Source: CAVYUC01 sp963783085 (GTDB lineage: Bacteria > Bacteroidota > Bacteroidia > Bacteroidales > Prolixibacteraceae). Taken from it: DNA of 64,000 bases. The DNA is taken from assembly GCA_963783085.1 (NCBI GenBank), contig CAWAMJ010000007.1, forward strand, positions 62,001-126,000, written 5' to 3'. The notes beneath the pieces were generated by a model. That model saw only the letters and a program-made list of their open reading frames with translations. It did no database searches and was not told the DNA's origin. Positions within the stretch are counted from its first letter, which is position 1. Each line of letters starts with the position of its first letter. Positions 25,994 to 34,511 of the stretch are shown here, one piece after another. The position numbers and the translations under genes were made by a program.

Positions 25994-27286
25994 ATGATCC
26001 GGAAAAACCTTTCAACCAGCGAACTGCTGGAATTGCTGAACGACAGCAACGTTTCCATCATCGATGTGCGGCCGGTAGATGCTTACAACGGCTGGAAGTT
26101 AAACAACGAAAAAAGGGGAGGGCACATCAAAGGCGCCCGGAGCCTGCCTTTTAAATGGACAAACTACATCGACTGGATTGAAGTTGTGCGTTCGAAAAAT
26201 ATTTCACCTGAACATAAAATAGTAATTTACAGCTATTCCGATGAAGATTCGGAAAAAGTAGCCGGTTTGTTTTCACAGGCAGGATACGAGAATGTAACGG
26301 TTTTTTCGTCATTTATGGAGTGGGCTGAAAACGACGGGCTTCCGATGGAAAAACTGCCGCGCTACCGGCACCTGGTTTCTGCAGAATGGGTGAAGACGCT
26401 GCTTTCCGGCGGTATTCCTCCCGAATATTCCAACGACAAATTTGTGGTTTGCCATGCACATTACCGCAATCCCGGCGATTATAAAAAAGATCATATTCCC
26501 GGCGCTGTTTCGCTGGACACGCTGGAACTGGAATCTCCCGAAACATGGAACCGCCGTTCGCCGGAAGAATTAAAAGCAGCGCTGGAGAAAAAAGGAATTA
26601 CTGCAGATACAACGGTTGTTTTATACGGCCGGTTTTCCTTCCCCAAAAATGAAGATCCGTTTCCGGGAAGCAGCGCCGGGCATTTGGGCGCTATCCGGTG
26701 CGCGTTTATCATGATGTATGCCGGGGTAAAAGATGTACGCGTGTTGAACGGCGGTATGCAATCGTGGAAAGATGCAGGATTTGAAGTTACGGCGGAAGAA
26801 ACTGCTCCGGTTCCTGTCGCGGAATTTGGCGCTGAAATTCCTGCAAATCCGCAACTGGCGGTGGATGTGCCGGAAGCAAAAGAGATCATTCGGTCCGATT
26901 CGGCCGAATTGGTTAGCGTGCGGAGCTGGCCGGAGTGGATAGGAGAGGTGAGTGGTTACAACTACATTGAAAAGAAGGGGCGGATTCCCGGCGCTGTTTT
27001 TGGCAACTGCGGAACCGATGCCTACCACATGGAAAATTACCGGAACGTGGATCATACCACGAAAGAATTTCATGAAATTGCAAATACCTGGAAAGAAGTC
27101 GGAATCACTCCCGACAAGCATCTGGCGTTTTACTGCGGTACCGGCTGGCGCGGCAGCGAAGCTTTTTTCAACGCTTGGCTAATGGGCTGGCCAAAAGTTT
27201 CCGTTTTCGACGGCGGCTGGTTCGAGTGGAGCAACGATCCTGCAAATCCTGTGGAAACAGGCGTTCCGGAATTGGTGAGCCAGTAA
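25994..27286 (+). CDS. eanB: Three-domain rhodanese-like sulfurtransferase, EanB-type hercynine sulfurase
   Basis: The 430-aa cytoplasmic protein has three rhodanese domains (about 5-115, 128-265, 290-425). The first two lack a catalytic Cys: their loops read YSYSDED and LYGRFSFP. Only the third has one, in YCGTGWRGS, Tyr380-Cys381. EanB of green sulfur bacteria has the same plan, with essential Cys412 beside Tyr411 and a key Tyr353 (numbers recalled). Here Tyr322, in SGYNYIEKKGRIPGA, is 59 residues before Cys381, exactly that spacing. EanB uses persulfide to put sulfur directly on hercynine without oxygen. The next gene encodes the EgtD-type methyltransferase that makes hercynine, so the function is well supported by context. 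An ordinary thiosulfate sulfurtransferase is the main alternative. Confidence 0.85.
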   Translation: MIRKNLSTSELLELLNDSNVSIIDVRPVDAYNGWKLNNEKRGGHIKGARSLPFKWTNYIDWIEVVRSKNISPEHKIVIYSYSDEDSEKVAGLFSQAGYENVTVFSSFMEWAENDGLPMEKLPRYRHLVSAEWVKTLLSGGIPPEYSNDKFVVCHAHYRNPGDYKKDHIPGAVSLDTLELESPETWNRRSPEELKAALEKKGITADTTVVLYGRFSFPKNEDPFPGSSAGHLGAIRCAFIMMYAGVKDVRVLNGGMQSWKDAGFEVTAEETAPVPVAEFGAEIPANPQLAVDVPEAKEIIRSDSAELVSVRSWPEWIGEVSGYNYIEKKGRIPGAVFGNCGTDAYHMENYRNVDHTTKEFHEIANTWKEVGITPDKHLAFYCGTGWRGSEAFFNAWLMGWPKVSVFDGGWFEWSNDPANPVETGVPELVSQ

Positions 27287-27343
27287 AAACAGTTGCTAAA
27301 TGTTAATCCTGTATGATTCAGAATAAATAAAATACAAAGCAAT

Positions 27344-28345
27344 ATGAACTATACAAAAACCGCAGTAGCACAGCAACAAAACATTAAAATCAGAGATCTT
27401 CTGCCGGAAATTGGAATCGACCAGATGAGAATTGAAATTGTTCAGGGTTTAATTGCCGGAAATAAACGCATATCGAGCAAATATTTTTACAACAAAACCG
27501 GTTCCGGATTGTTCCGCGAGATTACGGCACAACCTGAATACTATCCCACGCGAACTGAAATAGCCATTTTAAAAGAAATAGCGCCGAAGCTGATGAACGG
27601 CAACGCAGCAGTTGAAATTGTTGAACTGGGCAGCGGCGATTGTTCGAAAATTTCGGTTTTGCTGGATGCCGTAAAAGCCGAAAATCATGAACAGACGTGC
27701 TATATACCGGTGGATGTGAGCAAATCGGCGATTGAGGAATCTGCCGGCGAACTTTCTGAAAAATTTCCGCAGCTTGAAATTGAAGGTTATGTTGCCGATT
27801 TTATGAACCAACTGGACCTTATTCCGCATTCCGATAAAAAAAGGTTGATTTGCTTTTTTGGCAGCACCATCGGAAATTTTAGTTTGAACGAGTCGCGGAA
27901 AATCCTGCAAAACCTTTCGGAAGGATTAATTGAAGGAGATTCGCTGCTGGTGGGCTTCGACCTCGTAAAACCTGAAAAAATTCTGAATGCTGCCTATAAC
28001 GATGCAAACGGCGTGACCAAAAAGTTTAACAAAAACATTCTGAATGCGGTAAACAGCATCATTCATTCCGATTTCCGCGACACGGATTTCGACCATTTTT
28101 CAGCGTTCAATCCCGAAAAGTCGAGAGTGGAAATGCACCTTATCGCCAATAAAAATTGCATCGTTTCTTCGCCGTTTCTCGAAAATCCGCTGCATTTTGC
28201 AAAAGGCGAAAATATCCATACCGAAAATTCACACAAATTTTCCATTCCGGCCATCGAAGAGTTGCTGGAAGGAACCGGTTTACACATCAAAAATAGTTAC
28301 AGCGACAAAAATAACTGGTTTGCACTGGTGCAGCTTGGAATCTGA
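27344..28345 (+). CDS. eanA: L-histidine N-alpha-methyltransferase (hercynine synthase, EgtD/EanA)
   Basis: This 333-aa SAM-dependent enzyme of the Methyltransf_33 family converts histidine to trimethylhistidine (hercynine). Visible motifs are KYFYNKTGSGLF (46-57), EYYPTR (66-70 region), the SAM loop VELGSGD (93-99) and FFGSTIGNF (171-179). Tyr68, Asn178, Tyr218, Met264, Glu294 and Ser296 reproduce exactly the spacing of the mycobacterial EgtD substrate-site residues Tyr56, Asn166, Tyr206, Met252, Glu282 and Ser284 (recalled), including the Met/Glu pair that sets histidine specificity. It lies 57 bases after eanB. No EgtB, EgtC or EgtE gene is nearby, consistent with the oxygen-independent two-enzyme route. 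Confidence 0.93.
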   Translation: MNYTKTAVAQQQNIKIRDLLPEIGIDQMRIEIVQGLIAGNKRISSKYFYNKTGSGLFREITAQPEYYPTRTEIAILKEIAPKLMNGNAAVEIVELGSGDCSKISVLLDAVKAENHEQTCYIPVDVSKSAIEESAGELSEKFPQLEIEGYVADFMNQLDLIPHSDKKRLICFFGSTIGNFSLNESRKILQNLSEGLIEGDSLLVGFDLVKPEKILNAAYNDANGVTKKFNKNILNAVNSIIHSDFRDTDFDHFSAFNPEKSRVEMHLIANKNCIVSSPFLENPLHFAKGENIHTENSHKFSIPAIEELLEGTGLHIKNSYSDKNNWFALVQLGI

Positions 28346-28362
28346 AAGTTCGTGATTTTACC

Positions 28363-28370
28363 TAACTTTG
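28363..28370 (+). promoter_or_regulatory. -7 box for the Crp/Fnr-type regulator
   Basis: TAACTTTG is an 8/8 match to TAnnTTTG, 29 bases before the ATG at 28400. A TTG lies at 28335-28337 but the spacing (25) is longer than usual. Confidence 0.4.
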
Positions 28371-28399
28371 ATTTTCAGGTTATATGAAAATCGTTGGTC

Positions 28400-28975
28400 A
28401 TGGAGGAATTCAGGTATTTGGTAAATTATTACGAACGGATTTACGGCAGAGAACTTTCAGAGCCGGAAAAAGAGTTGATTAACAGTTCCTTTCGAAGAGA
28501 AGCTTTCGGGAAAAAACAGCCTGTTTTTCGCAGTGGCGAAATCAACACGCGCCATTATCTGATTGAAAAAGGATTGCTCCGGCTTTACGTTATCGATTCG
28601 TCGGGGAAAGAATTTAACATTCTTTTTGCTGCTGAAGATCACTGGATTGGTGATTTGGCAACTCCCGCAGAAACTTCTTTTTTTCTGGATACTCTCGAGA
28701 AAAGTGTGGTTTACTCCATCAGCGACGAAAAACTGAACGTTCTTACCAACAATTTTTCAACATTCATAAAATACATTAAAAGTTCCTATATTTTTCTTCA
28801 AAAACGGCTTGTATCCGTTCTGGTAAATACAGCAGAAGAGAATTACGAAGAATTATGTGAGAACCATCCAAAGCTGGTTCAGCGCCTTCCGCAATACCAC
28901 ATATCATCTTACCTGGGCGTCACCCCTGAATTCCTGAGTAAAATAATTTCGAAAAGAACGCAAAAAAAAGATTAA
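28400..28975 (+). CDS. Crp/Fnr family transcriptional regulator
   Basis: The frame opens at a TTG (28394), but the ATG two codons later (MEEFRYLVNYYERIYG) is the natural start; 191 aa. Residues ~35-120 form a cyclic-nucleotide-binding-like beta roll (FRSGEINTRHYLIEKGLLRL, then FAAEDHWIGD). The C-terminal part (~155-185, RLPQYHISSYLGVTPEFLSK) is the winged HTH recognition region of the Bacteroidota Crp type. There is no Fnr-style Cys cluster, so oxygen sensing through Fe-S is unlikely. It follows eanA on the same strand, 54 bases away, but has its own -7 box. The target is unknown. Confidence 0.88.
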   Translation: MEEFRYLVNYYERIYGRELSEPEKELINSSFRREAFGKKQPVFRSGEINTRHYLIEKGLLRLYVIDSSGKEFNILFAAEDHWIGDLATPAETSFFLDTLEKSVVYSISDEKLNVLTNNFSTFIKYIKSSYIFLQKRLVSVLVNTAEENYEELCENHPKLVQRLPQYHISSYLGVTPEFLSKIISKRTQKKD

Positions 28976-29023
28976 TTTGTCCTTTTCTTGAACTAGTTCA
29001 TTTTTCCTGCCGGATTGAAGTAT

Positions 29024-29031
29024 TATGTTTG
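29024..29031 (+). promoter_or_regulatory. -7 box for the yceI-like gene
   Basis: TATGTTTG matches TAnnTTTG in all defined positions and sits 28 bases before the ATG at 29059. No convincing -33 box. Confidence 0.45.
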
Positions 29032-29058
29032 CATCATATAAATTTAAAAAACAGAAAG

Positions 29059-29688
29059 ATGAAACGATTGAGCTTATTACTTCTTGTTGCTTTTTTTGGG
29101 TCGCATATTGCGATGGCAAGCGATTCAAAAAATGAAAGCACGGTTTATATAATTCAAACCGGTGACAGTAAAATTGAATGGACCGGCAAAAAAGTTACCG
29201 GTCAGCACAATGGGAACCTGCAGATCAGCGAGGGCGAAATTGTAGCAGTTGGAAATGACATTGTCCGGGCCAACCTGAAAATGGATATGAACTCGATTAC
29301 CTGTTCCGATTTAACCGATCCGGAGTGGAATAAAAAGTTAGTGAACCACCTGAAATCCGATGACTTTTTCTCGGCTGAAGAGCACCCGGTTGCTACCTTC
29401 AAAACCACCCGTTTTGTTAAAAATCATGAAAGCGCAACCGGAGAACAAACCTATATTGTTACCGGCGATTTAACCATTAAAGGTATTACAAATACGGTGT
29501 CGTTTCCTGTAAACACCGAGGCTGAAAACGGATTATTAACGGCAACCGGAACAGCAATCCTGGACCGCACAAAGTGGGATATTAAATACAATTCAGGCTC
29601 CATTTTCAAAGGACTTGGCGATAAGATGATTTACGATGAATTTGAAATTAAATTTGATTTGGTGGCCAAAGCAGAAACCGTGAATTAA
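29059..29688 (+). CDS. YceI family periplasmic lipid-binding protein
   Basis: The ATG at 29059 follows a good -7 box and gives a signal peptide MKRLSLLLLVAFFGSHIAMA; the frame's earlier TTG at 29029 overlaps that promoter box and is rejected. The product is 209 aa. The lipocalin-like YceI pattern is plain: GDSKIEWTGKKVTGQHNGNL, then DLTDPEWNKKLVNHLKSDDF, FFSAEEHPVATFKTT, and a second half with GDLTIKGITNTVSFPV. YceI proteins bind polyisoprenoid or quinone-like lipids in the periplasm. It is monocistronic, between a promoter and a terminator. Confidence 0.93.
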   Translation: MKRLSLLLLVAFFGSHIAMASDSKNESTVYIIQTGDSKIEWTGKKVTGQHNGNLQISEGEIVAVGNDIVRANLKMDMNSITCSDLTDPEWNKKLVNHLKSDDFFSAEEHPVATFKTTRFVKNHESATGEQTYIVTGDLTIKGITNTVSFPVNTEAENGLLTATGTAILDRTKWDIKYNSGSIFKGLGDKMIYDEFEIKFDLVAKAETVN

Positions 29689-29728
29689 CTTAAAACCGGT
29701 TTGTTCAGAAAAAGACAAGCAACGTATT

Positions 29729-29767
29729 AAAGGATTTGATCAGCTATATGGGTCAAGTCCTTTTTTT
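29729..29767 (+). terminator. Rho-independent terminator after the yceI-like gene
   Basis: AAAGGATTTGA (29729-29739) pairs with TCAAGTCCTTT (29753-29763, one G.U) around a 13-base loop, followed by a T-run to 29767. Confidence 0.85.
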
Positions 29768-29841
29768 ATGACATTATACAAAGTTTTCAAAAACCAAATG
29801 AACCAGAAAACTGTTGCAATTACCGGTCATACGCAACAAAT

Positions 29842-31488
29842 ATGGGTTTCATAAAAAAAGCAAAACACGTTAAAAGATACAAAGATTTAGCCTGGCTCCT
29901 GATGAAATACGGGCGATCGGATATTGTTAAGCAACTCGATTTGGACGAACCAGATGTTCAGGAAAGCGAAAAATCGGAAGCGCGTGCCGAAGATCTCGCC
30001 GAAGATTTGGAAAAACTGGGGCCGACGTATGTAAAGTTCGGGCAGTTTTTATCGACCCGGCCCGATTTCTTGCCCGCACCGTATTTAAAAGCGCTGTCGC
30101 GGCTTCAGGATAATGTAAAACCGATTTCCACCGATGAAATTGAAGACATCATCACCTCAGAACTGGGGGTACGAATTTCGAAAGCGTTCGAACATTTCGA
30201 TGCCGATCCTATGGCATCTGCGTCAATCGGACAGGTTCATCATGCTGTTTTGCGCGGGGGAAAACCAGTGGCTGTGAAAATTCAGCGACCAAACATCCGC
30301 AAACAAATTTTCGACGATTTGGATGCTTTTGAAGACATAGCCGAATTCCTGGAAAAATTCACGGATTTGGGGAAACAACTGATGTTGCAGGCAACTTTGC
30401 AGGAATTTCGGAAAGCATTGCTGCAGGAGCTGGATTACCTCCAGGAAGCGCAAAATCTTTTAAGAATGGCGGAAAACCTGAAAGATTTCAAAAATATTGT
30501 TGTACCGAAACCAGTGGAGGATTATACCAGCCGGCATGTAATTACCATGGATTATATCGAGGGAAAAAATGTAGGTAAATTATCGCCGCTCGGGCAAATG
30601 GACATCGATGGGAAAGCACTCGCCGAAGAGTTGTTTAAAGCTTATTTAAAACAGGTTTTAACCGATGGTTTTTATCACGCCGATCCGCACCCGGGAAATA
30701 TATACGTTACAGGTTCGGGGCAACTGGCGCTACTCGATTTGGGAATGGTGGCGCAGATTTCCGAAAAAATGCAGGGAAAATTAATCCGCATGTTAATTGC
30801 CATCAGCGAAGGAAACGGCGATAAAGCAGCCGATTATGCGCTGGCTATCGGCGATAAGGAAACGCACGCCAACCAGGCCATTTTTATGCAGCAAGTAAAC
30901 GAAATCATTTCGCTGACATCTAATGTTACCATCGGGAAAATGGAAGTCGGGCGGCTGGTTTTGGAAATTGCCAAAATATCGAGAATGAATGGGATTATCC
31001 TTCCCAATGAAATAATTATGCTCGGGAAAACGCTTTTAAACCTTGACAAAGTAGGGCGAATACTCGATCCGAATTTCGATCCCAATGCATCGTTGCGCAA
31101 ACATGCGGCAGAATTAATGCAGCGCCGGATGCGCGACAGTTTTACTCCCGGTAATTTTTACGAAGTACTGCTCGATTCCAAAAATTTTATTGAACATCTG
31201 CCGGGCAGGATCAACAAAATTCTGGAAGCGATGTCGGACAACCGCTTTACGATTCAGGCTAAAATGGTGGATGAGAAATTTTTTATCGGTGGTTTAAAAG
31301 AGGCTGCCAACCGCCTCACCATAGGTCTGGTGCTTGCGGCACTAATCATTGGTGCGGCTTTGCTGATGCGTGTGGAAACCCCGTTTACCATTCTTGGTTA
31401 TCCCGGCATCGGAATCCTCCTGTTTTTGCTGGCAGCGGTTGGAGGTATGATACTCGTTTTCCGGATTCTGTTTAAAGACAAGGATTAA
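29842..31488 (+). CDS. ABC1/UbiB/AarF family kinase-like protein
   Basis: This 548-aa protein shows the ADCK/UbiB signatures: KxGQ at 65-68 in KFGQFLSTRPDFLP, the alanine-rich replacement loop ASASIGQVHHA, VAVKIQRP with the ATP-binding Lys, DGFYHADPHPGN near 276-287 (catalytic loop and metal Asn) and LLDLGMV. Two membrane helices close the protein (LTIGLVLAALIIGAALLM and GIGILLFLLAAVGGMILVF). UbiB-family proteins are atypical ATPases supporting isoprenoid-quinone synthesis or lipid transport. In a menaquinone-using Bacteroidota the precise partner is uncertain. It converges with the DUF1206 gene, leaving only 13 bases between them. Confidence 0.93.
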   Translation: MGFIKKAKHVKRYKDLAWLLMKYGRSDIVKQLDLDEPDVQESEKSEARAEDLAEDLEKLGPTYVKFGQFLSTRPDFLPAPYLKALSRLQDNVKPISTDEIEDIITSELGVRISKAFEHFDADPMASASIGQVHHAVLRGGKPVAVKIQRPNIRKQIFDDLDAFEDIAEFLEKFTDLGKQLMLQATLQEFRKALLQELDYLQEAQNLLRMAENLKDFKNIVVPKPVEDYTSRHVITMDYIEGKNVGKLSPLGQMDIDGKALAEELFKAYLKQVLTDGFYHADPHPGNIYVTGSGQLALLDLGMVAQISEKMQGKLIRMLIAISEGNGDKAADYALAIGDKETHANQAIFMQQVNEIISLTSNVTIGKMEVGRLVLEIAKISRMNGIILPNEIIMLGKTLLNLDKVGRILDPNFDPNASLRKHAAELMQRRMRDSFTPGNFYEVLLDSKNFIEHLPGRINKILEAMSDNRFTIQAKMVDEKFFIGGLKEAANRLTIGLVLAALIIGAALLMRVETPFTILGYPGIGILLFLLAAVGGMILVFRILFKDKD

Positions 31489-31501
31489 AAAATAGTTCCG
31501 T

Positions 31502-32287
31502 TTATGCCATGTGCATGTCGCGATAACGTGCTTTTATTAATACAAAAACGCCGTACAGAAAAAGTCCGAACGCCATAATGGCCAGCACAACGGTCCCGAA
31601 TTCATCCTGTACATACTGAAACGCATCTTTTGTTCCGCCGGCTTTGCTCGAGTCGGAAGACAAAGCAGCTTTCAATGTTAAGAAGGCGATGATTCCGATA
31701 ACTGCTCCACGGGCCGAGTAGCCGGCGACCCCAAATGCAAAAACCAATTTTCGCGCTTTCTCGCTGATGTCCATTTGTTTCAGTTTTTCCTTGTATTTTC
31801 CGGAATATGCCCGGTACATCTGGTAAGCCGCTTTTCCAAAAAACAGTAAGGCCACTATTCCCACCAGAACCTGGCCAAATGGTTTGGTAAGGGCTTTGCC
31901 CACCAGCGTTTCCTGTCCGCCGCCACCACCGCCGCCACCGCCAAGTAATATCTGAACGGCTGTAAAGGCCAGGAAAACATAAAAAACAGCGCTGATTAAA
32001 TAGGCAGCCCTTACAGTAATGCCTTTCGCATCGGTGCCTTTGCCATCCGGATCAGCGATTGCCTGATACGATCTCCAGAAAACGTAACCTGCCAGGCCGA
32101 GGGCGGTTATGGCAAGTAATATTTTACCCATCAGGCTCGATGATAAGCTGCTCAATGCGCCACTGCTTCCGGATGTATTGCCCCCGACTCCGGCAGCGGC
32201 CATCACTGTTAAACCACCGATCAGGATGTAAACAAAACCTTTGGTTGCAATTCCGAAACGGGATAAATTCTCTTTTTTATTGTCCAT
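31502..32287 (-). CDS. DUF1206 six-helix membrane protein
   Basis: The start at 32287 (MDNKKENLSRFGIATKG) is chosen over the longer frame from 32380; 261 aa. It contains three repeats of the DUF1206 two-helix unit, each opening with an (F/Y)G(I/V)A-G-like segment: FGIATKGFVYILIG, then RAAYLISAVFYVF, and FGVAGYSARGAVIG. Function is unknown; DUF1206 proteins sit in the inner membrane. A run of nine glycines after VQILL (GGC/GGT codons, ~31916-31941) forms an odd extramembrane loop that could vary by slippage. Confidence 0.88.
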   Translation of the reverse strand: MDNKKENLSRFGIATKGFVYILIGGLTVMAAAGVGGNTSGSSGALSSLSSSLMGKILLAITALGLAGYVFWRSYQAIADPDGKGTDAKGITVRAAYLISAVFYVFLAFTAVQILLGGGGGGGGGQETLVGKALTKPFGQVLVGIVALLFFGKAAYQMYRAYSGKYKEKLKQMDISEKARKLVFAFGVAGYSARGAVIGIIAFLTLKAALSSDSSKAGGTKDAFQYVQDEFGTVVLAIMAFGLFLYGVFVLIKARYRDMHMA

Positions 32288-32446
32288 TATTAACGTAAAC
32301 AGGATTAAACGAAATGTAAGATAATTGAGGTTATAACTTATGCAGAAAAACTTCAGTTTTTTCCCACAAAAGAATTCCATTAATTATGGAACAGCTTTTC
32401 AGAAAAAAAGGTTGAGGTCCGACAAAAAAAAATATTTAACCGGCTT

Positions 32447-33529
32447 TTATTTCAGGAATGGGGGCGCCGGCGGCATTCGTGGTTTTCCCCCGCCGCCAAT
32501 GGTTTCCGGTCCGTTATTTTCGACCACGTGCAGATTGCCAAAGATTTTTGCCATGTCCCGCGTCCAGGGTGTATTCAAGCTTTGTTCAGCCATCGGAAAT
32601 CCCCAGGCTTTTTCAAATTCAGCAGTAACGCGTCCTTTGTCGGACCATTCGGTTACAATGGCATAAACATCCCACGCCGTATCATCCACAATGTAGGCGC
32701 CGTAATCCTGAAAAGTGCGCGCCAGTATTTTTGCAGGAGTGGTTTCCAGTTGCAAATCATTCAGGTTTAAACCTGCAGGGAGCGCCAGTAAAGCGCCCAT
32801 CCGGCATTGTTTAACCACCGGGTTCGATCTTTTTGAGTAATATGTTGACGCTGCATAACCGTCGGCTTTGCGCGCCGGCCACCGGTAACCTTTGGTTTCC
32901 CGGTCATAATAAAGGTTTTCAGCGCCGTAAACATTTATTTTTAGCACGTGCCTGATGGTATCGTCAGGTTCATCGAGTTCGCCCAGGCGCAGCGCACCGC
33001 CAATAGCCGATAAACCCGAGCCGCCGTGCGCACCGTAGTAGCCGTCGCCGTAAAGATTCTCATCGTCGAAAACATACTGCGATGTGGCTGTTTCCGGCGA
33101 ACACCGGGCAAACGGCTGTGTTTGTTTAATGGTTTTGCCGTCGGGCATTAACACTGCCAAACCCGAATTCGGCGTTAGCCCGTCCCAGGTTTCCGGACTT
33201 ACAATGAAGTTGGGTGGTATTGGTGCTGCAAATAACAGCGGACCTTCTGCCGGGCACCTGCTTTTTTCGCGGTTCCAGCCTGCATAATTGGTGTAAATTT
33301 CCTGCATCGGGGCTTCTGGCGTCATAATAATTAAATCCTCGTCTACGGTCATACCGCTGCCCGAAACCGGTTCCAGTTGTGCCGGAATGTAAACTGCCTC
33401 CGAACCAATGGGCATGTTCCAGATGGAAGTTTCTGAAAATGGCCATATTAAAGGATTTCGCTGTGCGGAGATGGAAAAATGAAAAACGAGGGCAAACAAA
33501 AACAGGAAAAAGTATTTTTTAAGTCTCAT
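32447..33529 (-). CDS. Secreted protein of unknown function with a SIWNMPIG motif
   Basis: This 360-aa protein has a clear signal peptide (MRLKKYFFLFLFALVFHFSISAQ). Right after cleavage comes WPFSETSIWNMPIGSEAVY, and later GYYGAHGGSGLSAIGGALRL and GALLALPAGLNL. I associate this arrangement with an unnamed secreted family found in polysaccharide-degrading bacteria, but cannot name a domain. Acidic, Trp-rich segments (IVDDTAWDVYAIV) suggest a beta-rich fold. The tail ends in a Gly/Pro-rich stretch. It has a good promoter and stands alone. Confidence 0.6.
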   Translation of the reverse strand: MRLKKYFFLFLFALVFHFSISAQRNPLIWPFSETSIWNMPIGSEAVYIPAQLEPVSGSGMTVDEDLIIMTPEAPMQEIYTNYAGWNREKSRCPAEGPLLFAAPIPPNFIVSPETWDGLTPNSGLAVLMPDGKTIKQTQPFARCSPETATSQYVFDDENLYGDGYYGAHGGSGLSAIGGALRLGELDEPDDTIRHVLKINVYGAENLYYDRETKGYRWPARKADGYAASTYYSKRSNPVVKQCRMGALLALPAGLNLNDLQLETTPAKILARTFQDYGAYIVDDTAWDVYAIVTEWSDKGRVTAEFEKAWGFPMAEQSLNTPWTRDMAKIFGNLHVVENNGPETIGGGGKPRMPPAPPFLK

Positions 33530-33551
33530 AATGTTGATTTAGGTCGACGTG

Positions 33552-33578
33552 CAAATATATTCGTTTTCGGCAGTCAAA
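33552..33578 (-). promoter_or_regulatory. Promoter for the secreted unknown at 32447-33529
   Basis: On the minus strand, TTTG (33575-33578) precedes TATATTTG (33552-33559, full match to TAnnTTTG) with a 15-base spacer, shorter than the usual ~20. The -7 box is 22 bases before the start codon. Confidence 0.5.
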
Positions 33579-33599
33579 AGGAACAACGGCCGCCGCTTT

Positions 33600-34058
33600 T
33601 TACTTAATCAGGCTGCGTTTTACATATTTCCATTCTTTGTCGCAATCAAAACATTTGTACGATTTTTTAAAGATTGGAAAAATGACGCCCAGGATAAAAT
33701 AGACGATTACTGTTAACAGGTTGGGTTCTCTTTTTCTTCCAATATTATCAGAACTACAGAAGGGGCACAGGTCCTTGTTTGTTGATTTATCTGAAACAAT
33801 GAATTCTGTTTTTGCATCATTTTTTAAATCACTGTTGTTGATATAACCACCCTGCTTTAACAGGCGCAATCCTTCGGCATAATCACTTTCCTTCACCTGG
33901 AGCTTCACTCCGCCAATGGCATTGGAATAAAAATTATTTACCTGGGCGGTCATTTCATCTCTGAGGATTGTGTCCAGGCCTTTGGATTCAAGAAATCCTT
34001 TTGCCATATGAGCATCCTGCGGATAAGTAAATGCTAATATCGTTTTCCAGTTATTCAT
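33600..34058 (-). CDS. DUF2007 domain protein with zinc ribbon and one membrane helix
   Basis: The start at 34058 (MNNWKTILAFTYPQDAHMAK) is preferred; the long upstream extension from 34283 reads like non-coding sequence. 152 aa. Residues 1-70 form a DUF2007-like putative signal-transducing domain (AKGFLESKGL, then VKLQVKESDYAEGLRLL). A four-Cys ribbon follows, CPFC ... CFDC, split by a hydrophobic helix (TVIVYFILGVIFPIF). The family role is unknown. Binding of one Zn2+ by the four cysteines is inferred. Confidence 0.8.
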   Translation of the reverse strand: MNNWKTILAFTYPQDAHMAKGFLESKGLDTILRDEMTAQVNNFYSNAIGGVKLQVKESDYAEGLRLLKQGGYINNSDLKNDAKTEFIVSDKSTNKDLCPFCSSDNIGRKREPNLLTVIVYFILGVIFPIFKKSYKCFDCDKEWKYVKRSLIK

Positions 34059-34511
34059 TGACTTATTTTTAGTGAGAGCCTGTCCTTTCCGGCATTTACG
34101 GCAGTACTTGAAATCCGGCCGGCATGAGCATAAATAACTAAAGCTCATAAAAAATGTTGAAAATACGAATTTTCGGAGTTTAAAGGTAGTCTGGTGCATG
34201 AAATATTTCCGGAAGGTTTGCCCTGTGGTACTGATGAACAGGAAGTGCACTTGCTTCCGATAAAATGACGTTGGAAAAAACACTTCCGATAATTTTTTTC
34301 CGGTGAATTAGCGCCCCGGAGTTATGTTCAATTATGATAAACACAGTTGGGTAAATATTATTTTGATTTATTCTAAATAATACGTAAATTGGCTTGATTG
34401 TCAACAGCTTTAGATTGATAATCTTTCGGCGGTTCCAAGCCAAAAATCAGCGTACATTATTTGTAAAAGAAGCGAGGATTTGTAAATATTGTTGAACTTA
34501 AATTTAAAACG
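34059..34511. other. Divergent intergenic region without a recognised gene
   Basis: 453 bases between the DUF2007 gene (minus) and the cytochrome gene (plus). An 87-codon minus-strand frame (34180-34443) has no start context or recognisable motif and is not called. A weak promoter-like pair, TTTG at 34460-34463 and TATTGTTG at 34487-34494, precedes the cytochrome gene. Confidence 0.5.

Noticed and set aside
34059..34283. N-terminal extension of the DUF2007 protein with a CxC..CxxC pattern
   Set aside because: The extension has no domain continuity, and the DUF2007 fold starts at MNNWK (34058).
34180..34443. 87-codon minus-strand frame
   Set aside because: No recognisable motif or start context, and it overlaps the probable upstream regulatory DNA of the DUF2007 gene.
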